Positions 41,761-51,519 are shown, numbered from the stretch's first letter. The stretch is 64,000 nucleotides of DNA from Brevundimonas sp. 357 (GCF_003938605.1 NZ_RHWX01000016.1:33260-97259); one strand, 5' to 3'. Program-made: numbers and translations. Notes: generated by a model not told the origin, from the letters alone.

Positions 41761-42114
41761 ATGCAGCCCGCGATGACCTGGTCGATGACGGCATGGGCGA
41801 GACTGGTGTTGGCGGCGACCTTGGTGGTCGCGGCCTTCTTCGTCGTGCCGGTCGCCGACGCCGCGACCTGCATGCCGGAGCCGCCCGCGGCGCACGCCTC
41901 GGTCGACCATGATCCGAGCCAGGGCGATCACACCGGCTCCGCCGAACACGGCATCTGCGCGCACGGCCATTGCCATCACACCGCCTCCGCGCGGGCCGAG
42001 GCGGGGGACGATCTTCCCCTGCAGGTCTATTCGCGACCCGTGCACGCCTTCCCCATCAGCGAAGTGCGGGCCTCCATCGCCCCCGATGGCCTGATCCGAC
42101 CGCCCAGAGCCTGA
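41761..42114 (+). CDS. small secreted His/Cys-rich protein (CzcI-like)
   Basis: A 117-residue protein with a hydrophobic export segment (residues 10-35, ending VADAA). The mature region is dominated by His, Asp and Cys: HASVDHDPSQGDHTGSAEHG and ICAHGHCHH (near residues 43-73). It resembles CzcI-type proteins that open czc operons and may bind or deliver divalent cations in the periplasm. No enzymatic motif is present. The czcC gene follows 58 bp later in the same direction. Confidence 0.65.
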   Translation: MQPAMTWSMTAWARLVLAATLVVAAFFVVPVADAATCMPEPPAAHASVDHDPSQGDHTGSAEHGICAHGHCHHTASARAEAGDDLPLQVYSRPVHAFPISEVRASIAPDGLIRPPRA

Positions 42115-42172
42115 CACGACGACCGCGCGTCCGCGCGGGCTCTCTCGTGTCACTCCCTCTGGAAGATGAATC

Positions 42173-43426
42173 ATGCCTCCCTCATATCGCCGGCCGCCGC
42201 GCTTCGCGGTCGGCTGCGCGCTCGCCGCCTTCGCGGCTGTGCTGGCCAGCCCCGCGTGGGCTGACCCCGCCCCTTCGTTCGCCGAGCTCCTCGCCCGGCT
42301 GGATCAGACCCCTGCGACCCTGGAAGCCGGGGCGCTCGTGGACGCCGCGGAAGCGCGGGCTCGCCAGGCGCGCGTCCGCCCCAACCCGACCCTGGCCCTG
42401 GACGCCGAGAATGCGTTCGGAAGCGGACCCTTCTCGGGTTACGACAACGCCGAGACCACGCTGTCGGTCACCCAGGATCTCGAGCTCTGGGGCCGGCGTA
42501 CGGCCCGGATCAATGCGGCCCGCGCCGATGCGGGGACCGCGTCGCTGCGGCGGGACCTCGCCGTGGTCGACGCCGCCGGACGGCTGGCGCTGGTCTACGC
42601 CGACGCCGAGGCGGCCGAACGTCGAGCGACGCTGGCGGAAGAGAATCTGAGCCTTACCCTGGCCGACGCCCGCGCCGCCCTGGTGCTGGTGGAGGAGGGG
42701 CGCGAGCCGCTTCTGCGCGGCATCCAGGGCGAGAGCGAAGCGGCCGCCGCGCGCGCCGGTCTCGATGAAGCCATCGCCGAACGCGACGCCGCCTTCGCGC
42801 GGCTCACGGCGGTGGCCATGCTGATCGAGCCGGTGACGACCATCGAGGCCAGCCTGCTGGACCAGGCGCCGGCGGCCGCGCTCGCGCCGACGGACCAGAC
42901 GCCGTCGGTGCGCGTGGCCGAGGCCGAGCGCTCGGCCGCCGAAAGCCGCATCGCGGTCGAACGCACCCGCTCGCGGCCGGATGTGAGCGCCAGCGTCGGG
43001 CTTCGCCGCTATGAGGCGGAGGACGCGACCGCGCTGACGTTCGGCCTCAGCCTGCCCCTGCCGCTGTTCGATCGGAACCGCGGCAATATCGAAGCCGCCC
43101 AGGCGGACTTCAGGGCGGCCGACGCCCGTCTGATGACCGCCCGCCAGGAGGCCCAGGCGGATCGGGCCGCCGCACAGGCCCGCCTTCGCGCCTCGGTCAG
43201 TCGCGTCAACGCCGCCGACGCCGGCGTGCGCTCCGCCGAAGAAGCCTACCGCCTGTCGCGGATCGGCTTCGAGGCGGGTCGGATCTCGCAGCTCGAGCTT
43301 CGCGCGACCCGCACCGCCCTGGTCAACGCCAGAACCGCCGCCGTGGACGCCCGCCTCGCCCGGGTTCGCGCGGAAATCGATCTCGCGCGCCAGGACGGCC
43401 GCGCCCCCTTCCAAGGAGCCCAATGA
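42173..43426 (+). CDS. czcC: outer-membrane factor of a czc-type RND pump (TolC family)
   Basis: The outer-membrane channel of a divalent-cation RND efflux pump. The 417-residue precursor has a signal peptide (residues 1-31) and two TolC-type repeats of long coiled helices (for example ARADAGTASLRRDLAVVDAA and LRRYEAEDATALTFGLSLPL). It is the first structural gene of a czcCBA set and overlaps czcB at ATGA. Confidence 0.9.
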   Translation: MPPSYRRPPRFAVGCALAAFAAVLASPAWADPAPSFAELLARLDQTPATLEAGALVDAAEARARQARVRPNPTLALDAENAFGSGPFSGYDNAETTLSVTQDLELWGRRTARINAARADAGTASLRRDLAVVDAAGRLALVYADAEAAERRATLAEENLSLTLADARAALVLVEEGREPLLRGIQGESEAAAARAGLDEAIAERDAAFARLTAVAMLIEPVTTIEASLLDQAPAAALAPTDQTPSVRVAEAERSAAESRIAVERTRSRPDVSASVGLRRYEAEDATALTFGLSLPLPLFDRNRGNIEAAQADFRAADARLMTARQEAQADRAAAQARLRASVSRVNAADAGVRSAEEAYRLSRIGFEAGRISQLELRATRTALVNARTAAVDARLARVRAEIDLARQDGRAPFQGAQ

Positions 43427-44625
43427 TGCGCACGCGCACTTCCAACAAGACCTTGCTGATCGGCGGGGTCGCCGCCCTCGTCATCCTCGGGGCCGGGGGT
43501 CTATACCTCGCCATGGGACGGTCGGATCCGCCCGCCGCCGAAGGCGCGGCGGCTGAAGGCGAAGCTGGTCACGCCGGAGAGGAGGGCGGCCACACCGAAG
43601 GCGAGGCCGAGGCTCCGGAGGGCTTCATCGCCCTCAGCGCGACCCAGGCCCAGGCCGCCAATCTCGTCGTCGTCGGCGTGGGCCGGGGCGGCGGCGCCGA
43701 AACCCGGCTCTCCGGCCGCGTGGAGCCGATGATCGACGCCCGCGCCGCCGTCGCCGCTTCCGTCGGCGGACGGGTGGAACGGGTGCTGGTAGCGCCCGGC
43801 CAGTCCGTTCGGATCAGCCAGCCCCTGGCCAGCCTCGTGAGCGGCGACGCGGCCACCTTCCGCGCCGACGCGGACGCGGCCGCGGCCCAGTCCGAGGCCG
43901 CGCGCCAGGCCTATCAGCGCAACAGCAACCTCGCCGACCAGGGCGTCGTCGCCCGGCAAGAGGTCGAGGCATCCCGAGCGCAGCTGCTGAGCGCCGAGGC
44001 GGCGGCCCGCGCGGCGCGCGCGCGGTCGAACGCGGCCGGATCGCCCAACGCCGCCGGACGGCTGAGCGTGAACAGCCCGATCACCGGCGTGGTCACCAGC
44101 GTCCAGGTCGGCCCGGGCGGCTTCGTCCCGCAGGGCGGCGTGATCGCCGAAGTGACAAACCCGGGCCGCGTCGAACTCGTGTTCAATGCGCCGCCGCACC
44201 TTGCGGCGCTTGTCCGCGCGGGATCGACCTTGCGGGTCTCCAGCCCCGCGGGCGATTTCGACGCCGTCGTCACCGGCGTCGCGGCCGGGGCCGGCGCCGA
44301 AAGCGGCGCCACCGTGATTCGGGCCCGGCCGACGGGGGCGACCCTGCCGCCCGCCGGTTCCGCGGTCACCGGCGTGATCGTGACCGGCGAGGCCGCCGGC
44401 GGGCTGACGGTCCCGACGGAGGCCATCCAGACCGTGGACGGCGCCAGCGTCGTCTTCGTTCAGGTCCCGAACGGCTTCCAGGCGCGCCCCGTGCTCGTCG
44501 GCCGTCAGGCCGGGGGACGCACGGAGATCCTGCGTGGCCTCGACGGGTCCGAACGGGTCGCCGGAACCAACGCCTTCCTCCTCAAAGCCGAACTCGCCAA
44601 GGGCGAGGCCGAGCACGGCCACTAG
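43423..44625 (+). CDS. czcB: periplasmic adaptor of a czc-type RND pump
   Basis: The membrane-fusion protein linking pump and outer-membrane channel. The 400-residue protein has an N-terminal membrane anchor (residues 11-31), a short His/Glu-rich stretch (GEAGHAGEEGGHTEGEAE, near residues 45-62), a lipoyl/barrel-sandwich core with a helical hairpin (near 145-205) and a beta barrel. It ends GEAEHGH. The His-rich stretch could bind the exported metal. Confidence 0.9.
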   Translation: MMRTRTSNKTLLIGGVAALVILGAGGLYLAMGRSDPPAAEGAAAEGEAGHAGEEGGHTEGEAEAPEGFIALSATQAQAANLVVVGVGRGGGAETRLSGRVEPMIDARAAVAASVGGRVERVLVAPGQSVRISQPLASLVSGDAATFRADADAAAAQSEAARQAYQRNSNLADQGVVARQEVEASRAQLLSAEAAARAARARSNAAGSPNAAGRLSVNSPITGVVTSVQVGPGGFVPQGGVIAEVTNPGRVELVFNAPPHLAALVRAGSTLRVSSPAGDFDAVVTGVAAGAGAESGATVIRARPTGATLPPAGSAVTGVIVTGEAAGGLTVPTEAIQTVDGASVVFVQVPNGFQARPVLVGRQAGGRTEILRGLDGSERVAGTNAFLLKAELAKGEAEHGH

Positions 44626-44637
44626 GGGGACGCGCGC

Positions 44638-47600
44638 ATGTTCAAATTCATCATCGAGCTGTCGGTCAAATTCCGATGGTTCATCGTCCTGGCCACGGCG
44701 CTCGTCGCGGCCTACGGGCTTCTCGAACTGACACGGCTGCCGATCGACGCCGTGCCGGACATCACCAATCGCCAGGTTCAGGTGACCACCGTCGCCCCCG
44801 CCCTGGCCCCCGAGCAGATCGAACGACAGGTCACCTATCCGATCGAGACCGCCATGGCCGGCATTCCGGGTCTGACCTCGACCCGGTCGCTGAGCCGCAA
44901 CGGCTTTAGCCAGGTGACCGTCATCTTCACCGACCAGACGGACATCTATTTCGCCCGTCAGCAGGTCGCTGAGCGACTGGCGCAAGCCCGCGAGACCATG
45001 CCCGAGGGCGTCGAGCCCGCCTTGGCGCCCATCACCACGGGCCTGGGCGAGGTGCTGATGTGGACGGTCGACTACAAGCCGTTCAATAGCGCCAATCTCG
45101 CCAAGCCCGGCCAGACCGGCTGGCAGGCCGGGGGCGCCTATCTGACGCCCGAGGGCGACGTCCTGACCACCCCGCAACAGCGCGCCACCTATCTGCGCAC
45201 CGTGCAGGACTGGATCATCGCTCCACAGATGCGCACGGCGCCCGGCCTGGCCGGCGTCGACACCGTCGGCGGCTATGTGAAGGAGTATGCGGTCCGTCCG
45301 GACACCGCCCGCCTGTCGGCCTACGGCCTCGGCATGGGCGACCTGATCCAGGCCCTTGATCGGGCTAACACCCAGGCCGGCGCCGGCTATGTGCAACGCG
45401 CCGGCGAAGCCTTGACGGTTCGCACCGACGCCCTGGCCTCGACGGTGGAGGATCTGGCCCAGGCTCCGGTCGTCAACCGGAATGGCCTGGTCGTCCGCGT
45501 CGCCGATGTCGCCACGGTGGAGATCGGTCAGGCGCCGCGTCTGGGCGGCGCGAGCCGCGACGGGCACGAAGCGGTTCTGGGCACCGCCCTGATGATCGCG
45601 GGCGGCAACAGCCGGACGGTGGCCCAGGCGGCCGGCGACCGGCTCGAGGAGGTGCAGAAGACCCTGCCGCCCGGCATTGAGGCGGTGACGGTTCTCGATC
45701 GAAGCGCCCTGGTCAATTCCACCATCGGCACGGTGGCGCGCAATCTGACCGAGGGCGCGCTCCTGGTCATCGTCGTGCTGTTCCTGCTGCTGGGCAACAT
45801 CCGGGCGGCGAGCATCACGGCGCTGATGATCCCGATCAGCTTCCTGTTCGCGGTCATCGGCATGAATCGCTTCGGGATCAGCGGAAACCTGATGAGCCTA
45901 GGCGCGCTGGACTTCGGTCTGCTCGTCGACGGCGCGGTGGTCGTGGTCGAGAACACCCTGCTGATGCTCAGCCAGAAGCGGGCGGAGGCCGGGCGGATGC
46001 TGACCCGGCGTGAACGCCTCGGCGTCGCCGCCGCGGCCGCGCGGCAGATGGTCAAGCCGGCCGCCTTCGGTCAGCTGATCATCCTGCTCGTGTTCACGCC
46101 GCTGCTGATGCTGGAAGGAGTCGAGGGCAAGACCTTCATCCCGATGGGCGCGACGGTCATGCTGGCCCTGGTCGGCGCCTTCATCTTCTCCTTCACCTTC
46201 GTGCCCGCCATGACCGCGCTCCTGGTCCGCGACCCCAAGACGATCAAGGTCGACGAGCACGGCCACGCTCACGAGCACGAGACCTTCCTGCTGCGCCATG
46301 CGCGCCGTGGGATCGCGCCCGCCATCCGGATGGCCGTCGATCGCCCCAAGATCGTGCTGCTCTCGGCCCTCGGCGCCCTGGTCATCGGCGGCGTCACCTT
46401 TACCACCCTCGGCCGGGAGTTCATTCCGACCCTGGACGAGGGCGACATCGCCATGCAGGCGCTGCGCGTCCCGTCCGCGTCGCTCGAACAATCGCTGGCC
46501 ATGCAGATGGCGATCGAGCGGTCGATCAAGGCCCAGCCGGAAGTGGAGACCATGTTCTCGCGGACCGGCACCGCCGAGGCGGCGGTGGACCCCATGCCGC
46601 CCAACATCTCCGACAGCGTCATCGTCCTCAAGGACCGCAGGGACTGGCCGAACCCGGGGCTGGAGAAGGAAGAACTGATCGAGCGCTTCGAGGAAGTCGC
46701 GTCGCGCCAGATCGGCAACAACTTCGAATTCAGCCAGCCGATCGAGCTCCGCTTCAACGAGCTGATCTCGGGGGTGCGGACCGATCTCGCCGTGATGGTC
46801 TATGGCGACGACTTCGCCACCATGCAGCGGGTCGCCGACCAGGTCGCCAACGCTCTGCGTCAGACCAACGGCGCCGCGGACGTGAGGGTGGAGCAGGCGT
46901 CCGGCCTGCCGACGCTGACGATCAGCGTGGATCGTTTCGCCGCGGCCAACTACGGCCTGTCGGCGGCGGACGTCTCCGAGGCGGTCTCGGCCGCCATCGG
47001 CGGCGCCGAGGCGGGCCGCATCTTCGAGGGCGATCGTCGGTTCGACGTGGTGGTCCGTCTTCCGGACGGTGCGCGGAACGATCCGGCGGCGCTGGCGGCC
47101 TTGCCGATCGTGTCCTCGACCGGCGTGACCGTGCCCCTGTCGTCGGTGGCGCGCATCCAGAGCGCAGAGGGGCCCAACCAGATCAGCCGCAACGACGGCA
47201 GCCGCCGCATGGTCGTCCAGGCCAATGTGCGGGGTCGCGATCTGGGCGGCTTCGTCACCGACGCCCAGAGGTCGGTGGACCAGGTCCAGCTCCCGCCGGG
47301 CGTCCGCCTGGACTGGGGCGGTCAGTTCGAGAACCTGAAGCGCGCCGAACAGCGTCTCGGTCTCGTCATCCCGATCGTCTTCGTCCTGATCGGCGTGTTG
47401 CTGTTCATGGCGCTCGGCTCCTTCGCCGAGGCGGGTCTAGTGTTCGCCTGCGTGCCTCTGGCTCTCGTCGGCGGGGCTCTGGCGCTCCTCTTGCGCGGCA
47501 TGCCCTTCTCCGTCTCGGCGGCGGTCGGCTTCATCGCCGTTTCCGGCGTGGCCACGCTCAACGGCCTGGTCCTCATGCAGGCCATTCGAGAACGGCTGCA

Positions 47601-47859
47601 GGCGGGACTTCCGCCCCGGGAGGCGGCCATTGAAGGGGCGTCCAGCCGCCTGCGGGCGGTCCTGACGACCGCCATGGTGGCCATCGTCGGCTTTATCCCC
47701 ATGGCCATCGCCCACGGCGCGGGGGCCGAAGTGCAGAAACCGCTGGCGACCGTCGTCATCGGCGGCCTGATCACCGCTACCGCCCTGACCCTGCTGGTCC
47801 TCCCGACCTTCGCGGCCAAGGCGGTGCGTCACCGCAAGGACGAAGGGATCGAGGACTGA
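44638..47859 (+). CDS. czcA: CzcA-type heavy-metal RND efflux pump
   Basis: The inner-membrane proton antiporter of the pump, 1073 residues, with twelve membrane helices. The signature DFGLLVDGAVVVVENTLL (near residues 425-442) holds the acidic residues needed for Co/Zn/Cd proton exchange and marks the HME1/CzcA group rather than the copper/silver group. A His-rich loop HGHAHEHE (near 541-548) may bind metal. It ends at ATGA, overlapping a CDF gene. Confidence 0.92.
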   Translation: MFKFIIELSVKFRWFIVLATALVAAYGLLELTRLPIDAVPDITNRQVQVTTVAPALAPEQIERQVTYPIETAMAGIPGLTSTRSLSRNGFSQVTVIFTDQTDIYFARQQVAERLAQARETMPEGVEPALAPITTGLGEVLMWTVDYKPFNSANLAKPGQTGWQAGGAYLTPEGDVLTTPQQRATYLRTVQDWIIAPQMRTAPGLAGVDTVGGYVKEYAVRPDTARLSAYGLGMGDLIQALDRANTQAGAGYVQRAGEALTVRTDALASTVEDLAQAPVVNRNGLVVRVADVATVEIGQAPRLGGASRDGHEAVLGTALMIAGGNSRTVAQAAGDRLEEVQKTLPPGIEAVTVLDRSALVNSTIGTVARNLTEGALLVIVVLFLLLGNIRAASITALMIPISFLFAVIGMNRFGISGNLMSLGALDFGLLVDGAVVVVENTLLMLSQKRAEAGRMLTRRERLGVAAAAARQMVKPAAFGQLIILLVFTPLLMLEGVEGKTFIPMGATVMLALVGAFIFSFTFVPAMTALLVRDPKTIKVDEHGHAHEHETFLLRHARRGIAPAIRMAVDRPKIVLLSALGALVIGGVTFTTLGREFIPTLDEGDIAMQALRVPSASLEQSLAMQMAIERSIKAQPEVETMFSRTGTAEAAVDPMPPNISDSVIVLKDRRDWPNPGLEKEELIERFEEVASRQIGNNFEFSQPIELRFNELISGVRTDLAVMVYGDDFATMQRVADQVANALRQTNGAADVRVEQASGLPTLTISVDRFAAANYGLSAADVSEAVSAAIGGAEAGRIFEGDRRFDVVVRLPDGARNDPAALAALPIVSSTGVTVPLSSVARIQSAEGPNQISRNDGSRRMVVQANVRGRDLGGFVTDAQRSVDQVQLPPGVRLDWGGQFENLKRAEQRLGLVIPIVFVLIGVLLFMALGSFAEAGLVFACVPLALVGGALALLLRGMPFSVSAAVGFIAVSGVATLNGLVLMQAIRERLQAGLPPREAAIEGASSRLRAVLTTAMVAIVGFIPMAIAHGAGAEVQKPLATVVIGGLITATALTLLVLPTFAAKAVRHRKDEGIED

Positions 47860-48461
47860 TGACCCGCACCCAGGATGACCGTCGGCAGCGCCGGACGCTG
47901 CTGACGGTTCTCGGCCTCAACGCCGGCCTGGCGGCGGCGCTCGGAATCGGCGGCGTGACCGCCGATTCCAGCGCCTTGCTGGCCAATGCGGTCGACAACG
48001 CGTCGGACGCCGCGGTCTATCTCATCAGTTTCCTGGCCATCGGTCGGGCCGGAACCTGGAAGCGCGGCGCCGCGCGGGCGTCCGGGGTCATGCTCCTGCT
48101 GTTCGCCGCCGGCGTCCTCGTCGACGGCGTCCGCCGCGTGATCACCGGGACTGAGCCGATCGGACCGACCATGATGGCGCTCGCCCTCGCCGCCGCCGTG
48201 GTCAATCTGATCTGCCTGCAACTCATCCGTCGCCAGCATAGCGGCGACGTCAACATGAAGGCGGCAGAGACCTTCAGCTTCAACGACTTCGCCTCCAACG
48301 GCGGCATCCTCGTCGCAGGCGGCCTGGTCCTCTGGCTCGACCAAGCCTGGCCCGACCTCGTCGTCGGCGTCCTTGTCGCCGCCATCGCGGTCAAGGGCGG
48401 CGTCGAGATTCTGAAGGACGCGAACACGGCCTCCGAACACGAACAGGAACGCGCCTCATGA
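47859..48461 (+). CDS. short CDF-type cation transporter (200 aa)
   Basis: A six-helix protein of the cation diffusion facilitator group without the C-terminal domain. The metal-site positions read NAVDNASDAA (near residue 49) and FNDFASNGG (near 144), where standard members carry His/Asp pairs, so the site is modified. It resembles the transporter at 40354-41004 in length and layout. The gene overlaps czcA and the following CDF gene. Confidence 0.75.
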   Translation: MTRTQDDRRQRRTLLTVLGLNAGLAAALGIGGVTADSSALLANAVDNASDAAVYLISFLAIGRAGTWKRGAARASGVMLLLFAAGVLVDGVRRVITGTEPIGPTMMALALAAAVVNLICLQLIRRQHSGDVNMKAAETFSFNDFASNGGILVAGGLVLWLDQAWPDLVVGVLVAAIAVKGGVEILKDANTASEHEQERAS

Positions 48462-49369
48462 CCAGCCATGATCATTCCAGCGGTCACGCCCACGATCACA
48501 CCGCCGGAGCCAACGCCCGGCAACTCGGTATCGCCCTTGCGCTGACCGGGACCTTCCTGATCGTCGAGGTCATCGGCGGCCTGGTGTTCAACAGCCTCGC
48601 CCTGCTGTCGGACGCGGCCCACATGTTCACCGATGCGGCGGCCCTCGCCATCGCCCTGCTGGCGATCAAGATCGGCCAGCGGCCAGCCGACGAGAAGCGG
48701 ACTTTCGGCTACCGCCGCTTCGAAATCCTGGCCGCGGCGTTCAATGCCGTGCTGCTCTTCGTGGTCGCCGGCTACGTTCTGTACGAGGGGATCAAACGCA
48801 TTGTCGATCCCGAGCCCGTCGGCTCGATCGGCATGCTGATCGTCGCCGCCGCCGGTCTGGTCATCAACCTGATCTCCATGCGCATCCTGTCGAGCGGGAA
48901 GGATCGCAGCCTTAACGTCAAGGGCGCCTATCTCGAGGTCTGGGCGGACATGCTCGGATCGCTCGGCGTCCTCGTGGCCGCCGTCGTCATCACCGTGACG
49001 GACTGGCGCTGGGTCGACCCGATCGTCGCGATCGCCATCGGCCTGTGGGTCCTGCCCCGGACCTGGATCCTGCTGCGCGACACAACCCACATCCTGCTGG
49101 AGGGCGCCCCGCGCGGCGTGGCCCTGTCGGATGTCCGCGCCGCCATTCTCGCCACCCCGGGCGTCGCCAGCCTGCACGATCTCCACGTCTGGGTCTCCGG
49201 CGCGGATCGGGCCAGTTGCACGGTCCACGTCGTCCTGGTCGAGGGCGTCGACGCCGACGCCGTCCGTCAGGCGGTCGCCGAGATGCTGGAAGAGCGCTTC
49301 GACCTGCACCACACGACCGTTCAGACCGAGCTCGAGCCCTGTGGCGACGCGAGAGGTCTGCACGCATGA
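48458..49369 (+). CDS. czcD: cation diffusion facilitator CzcD
   Basis: A zinc/cobalt/cadmium proton antiporter of the inner membrane. The 303-residue protein starts with a His-rich stretch (HDHSSGHAHDH). Metal-site motifs are intact: LLSDAAHMFTDAAAL (near residue 49) and LEVWADMLGSLGV (near 157). Residues 215-303 form the cytoplasmic dimerisation domain missing from its upstream neighbour. It belongs to the czc transcription unit. Confidence 0.9.
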   Translation: MTSHDHSSGHAHDHTAGANARQLGIALALTGTFLIVEVIGGLVFNSLALLSDAAHMFTDAAALAIALLAIKIGQRPADEKRTFGYRRFEILAAAFNAVLLFVVAGYVLYEGIKRIVDPEPVGSIGMLIVAAAGLVINLISMRILSSGKDRSLNVKGAYLEVWADMLGSLGVLVAAVVITVTDWRWVDPIVAIAIGLWVLPRTWILLRDTTHILLEGAPRGVALSDVRAAILATPGVASLHDLHVWVSGADRASCTVHVVLVEGVDADAVRQAVAEMLEERFDLHHTTVQTELEPCGDARGLHA

Positions 49370-49521
49370 CCCCCGACGACGAACCCGCCCGGCCCGTCGC
49401 CATGACCGGCGCCGAGAGTCGGTCCGTCCAGCACTGGCGCGAGGTGTTCGCTCCGGTCCTCGCGCCGGTCCCGCTGATCCGCGCGTCTCTCGTGCCTCGA
49501 GTCTCAAGGAACCTGCCATGA
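49366..49521 (+). CDS. possible small ORF (51 aa)
   Basis: A 51-residue reading frame between czcD and the DUF305 gene, starting at an ATG that overlaps the czcD stop and ending over the next start. It encodes a soluble peptide (EPARPVAMTGAES) with no known family. Overlapping junctions on both sides suggest translation, but coding evidence is weak. Confidence 0.35.
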   Translation: MTPDDEPARPVAMTGAESRSVQHWREVFAPVLAPVPLIRASLVPRVSRNLP

Positions 49522-49961
49522 AACGCTTCGGATGGATCTCGGTGATCGCGGTCTTCCTCGCGCTCGCCGCCTTCGCCTTCGGCATGCTGTCGCGTCGCGG
49601 CGCACCCGAACCCCCGGCCTTGCCGCCGGTCGAGGCGCGGGCGATGGACGCCCACGCCGGACATGACGAGGCGGCCTCGGACGCGCCTTCGACGCGGGCC
49701 TATCGCGAGGCCGCCGACCGCATGCACCAGGCGATGAACATCACCTACACCGGCGACGCGGACATCGACTTCCTGCGCGGCATGATCGCCCACCACGAGG
49801 GCGCGATCGCTATGGCCAAGATCGCCGCCGAGCAAGGGGAGGCGGAGGACGTCCGCGGCCTGGCCCAGGAGATCATCGACGCCCAGGAAGCCGAGATCGT
49901 GCGCATGCGCATCATGCTGGCGCGGCACGAGGATGCGCCGGCCGATCCCGAGCGGCCCTGA
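49518..49961 (+). CDS. DUF305 family protein, probably metal-binding
   Basis: A 147-residue protein with an N-terminal membrane anchor or signal (residues 6-24). The DUF305 domain reads DIDFLRGMIAHHEGAIAMA (near residues 87-105), with His and Met positioned to bind copper or silver as in the CopM-type proteins. A His/Asp stretch DAHAGHDEA precedes it. It sits at the end of the czc unit, so it may bind metals in the periplasm. Confidence 0.85.
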   Translation: MKRFGWISVIAVFLALAAFAFGMLSRRGAPEPPALPPVEARAMDAHAGHDEAASDAPSTRAYREAADRMHQAMNITYTGDADIDFLRGMIAHHEGAIAMAKIAAEQGEAEDVRGLAQEIIDAQEAEIVRMRIMLARHEDAPADPERP

Positions 49962-49965
49962 CGCC

Positions 49966-50376
49966 GTGGCCGGCAAGCGCTTCACGGTCCGCAGCCGCAG
50001 CATCCGTTGGCGCGAGGGGCGCTACAAGGGGCGTCGGCGGTCGAGCCGGCGCCCACATCCGAAGTCACGGCCGGCGGTTGATGCGTTGATCGCGTTGGCG
50101 GCCAGTCTGATCGCAGCCTTCCTTGTCCTGTGCATGGCCTTCTCCCTGTCCGGCTCCTACGGGATACCGCTCTACGTCGGCTACGGCGGGCTGTTGGCCG
50201 TCGTGACGATCGGCTGTCTGGTCCTGGGCCCCCGGGATCGCGGCGGGCTGATTATCGCCGCCGGCCTGGCCTTGCTGTGCATCGTCGGGACGCTCTACCT
50301 CTACGGCGCCCGCCCGGACGTGCACTATCATCCCCATTCGAACGCGCGGCCCCAGGCCGCGGGGAGGGCGGAATGA
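49966..50376 (+). CDS. hypothetical membrane protein (136 aa)
   Basis: An uncharacterised protein with a very basic N-terminus (residues 1-35, RSRSIRWREGRYKGRRRSSRR) and three predicted membrane helices (residues 42-64, 70-85 and 93-113). The C-terminus has DVHYHPHSN, a possible metal-binding His motif. The start is taken as GTG 49966 with weak ribosome-site support. It overlaps the acyltransferase gene at ATGA, so they are probably co-translated. Confidence 0.6.
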   Translation: MAGKRFTVRSRSIRWREGRYKGRRRSSRRPHPKSRPAVDALIALAASLIAAFLVLCMAFSLSGSYGIPLYVGYGGLLAVVTIGCLVLGPRDRGGLIIAAGLALLCIVGTLYLYGARPDVHYHPHSNARPQAAGRAE

Positions 50377-51503
50377 GCGATCGGGCCTCGGCAGAGTCCG
50401 CAACACGCCGACCGGCGCGCATCGCGCGCGGCGGCTGGCTGGACGTGCTGCGGTTCGCCGCCGGCGCGCTGATCATCCTCTATCACTTCCGCGAGGCGGC
50501 CCCGCTGCCGCTCGGACAGATTCATCCGGTATTCGACCGGGGGTTCCTGCTGACGAATTTCTTCATCATCGACTCCGGCTATGTGCTGGCCCGGATCTAC
50601 GGCGAGCGTCTGGCCTCGGGCGGCATGGACGTCGGGGCCTATGCCCGCCAGCGGCTGTTGCGCGTGTTTCCGGCCCATCTGGTCGTGATCGCCGGTCTGG
50701 CGGCACTGGTCGCGGCCGCCGCGCTGGCCGGCGTCCAGCCGAGCAATCCCCAATGGTTCGACTGGGCGCAGCTGCCCGCCCAGGCTCTGCTCGTACAGGC
50801 CTACGGCGTGCCCGGCGGCGTCGGCTGGAACGCACCGACCTGGACGTTATCGGCGCTGATCGGCTGCTATCTGCTCCTGCCGTGGATCTGCCGGGCGCTG
50901 TGGGCGCGTCCCTGGGCGACGACGCTGGCGGCGGTCGGCCTGCTTTTGGCCGCCGACTTCGCGAGCCGTTTCTGGCTCGGCGACCCCGTCTATCGTCTGC
51001 CGCTGCGCTTCGGGTTCCTGCGGGCCTTGCCGCTCTTCCTGCTCGGCGTGGCCGCTGCGGTGGTCGGCGCGCGCCTCTATGTCCGCCCGGCCGTGGCGGG
51101 CGCTTTGGGACTGGGGGCCTTCGCCGCGCTGACGCTGGTTCAGGCCGTGGGCCCGTTCGGCCTCGCCTCCCTGTTGCTGATGACGATCATCATCTGGGCG
51201 GCGGGCGCCTTGCCCGTGGTGCGCCCGTCTCGCCTGATCGAACATCTCGGCCTGATGTCGTTCGCGATGTTCCTCACCAATGAGGTGACCCGCATCGTCT
51301 GGTTCGGCCTGTTCGACGCTGTCGGTCAGGCGAATTGGTCCGTCGGGATGCGATGGGGCGTCTGGGCGGTCGGTCTGGCGGCGGCGTTCGTCGGCGCGGC
51401 GGTGTTTCGTTACGGGTTCGATCGCCCGGTGCAGGCTTGGCTGAATCCGCCGGGATCGACGACCCCAGCGCCTGGCGTGAGCCGCGAACGGCCGATCGCC
51501 TGA
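50373..51503 (+). CDS. acyltransferase-3 family membrane protein
   Basis: A 376-residue polytopic enzyme of the OafA/OpgC-like acyltransferase-3 family, which moves acyl groups onto sugars or other cell-surface molecules. About ten hydrophobic helices are seen. The N-terminal WLDVLRFAAGALIILYHF (residues 22-39) has the catalytic-type Arg and His. Substrate unknown. Lying in a metal-resistance island is unusual; it may alter the cell surface, or be unrelated cargo. Confidence 0.8.
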   Translation: MSDRASAESATRRPARIARGGWLDVLRFAAGALIILYHFREAAPLPLGQIHPVFDRGFLLTNFFIIDSGYVLARIYGERLASGGMDVGAYARQRLLRVFPAHLVVIAGLAALVAAAALAGVQPSNPQWFDWAQLPAQALLVQAYGVPGGVGWNAPTWTLSALIGCYLLLPWICRALWARPWATTLAAVGLLLAADFASRFWLGDPVYRLPLRFGFLRALPLFLLGVAAAVVGARLYVRPAVAGALGLGAFAALTLVQAVGPFGLASLLLMTIIIWAAGALPVVRPSRLIEHLGLMSFAMFLTNEVTRIVWFGLFDAVGQANWSVGMRWGVWAVGLAAAFVGAAVFRYGFDRPVQAWLNPPGSTTPAPGVSRERPIA

Positions 51504-51519
51504 TCACGCGCCGGCGGCG

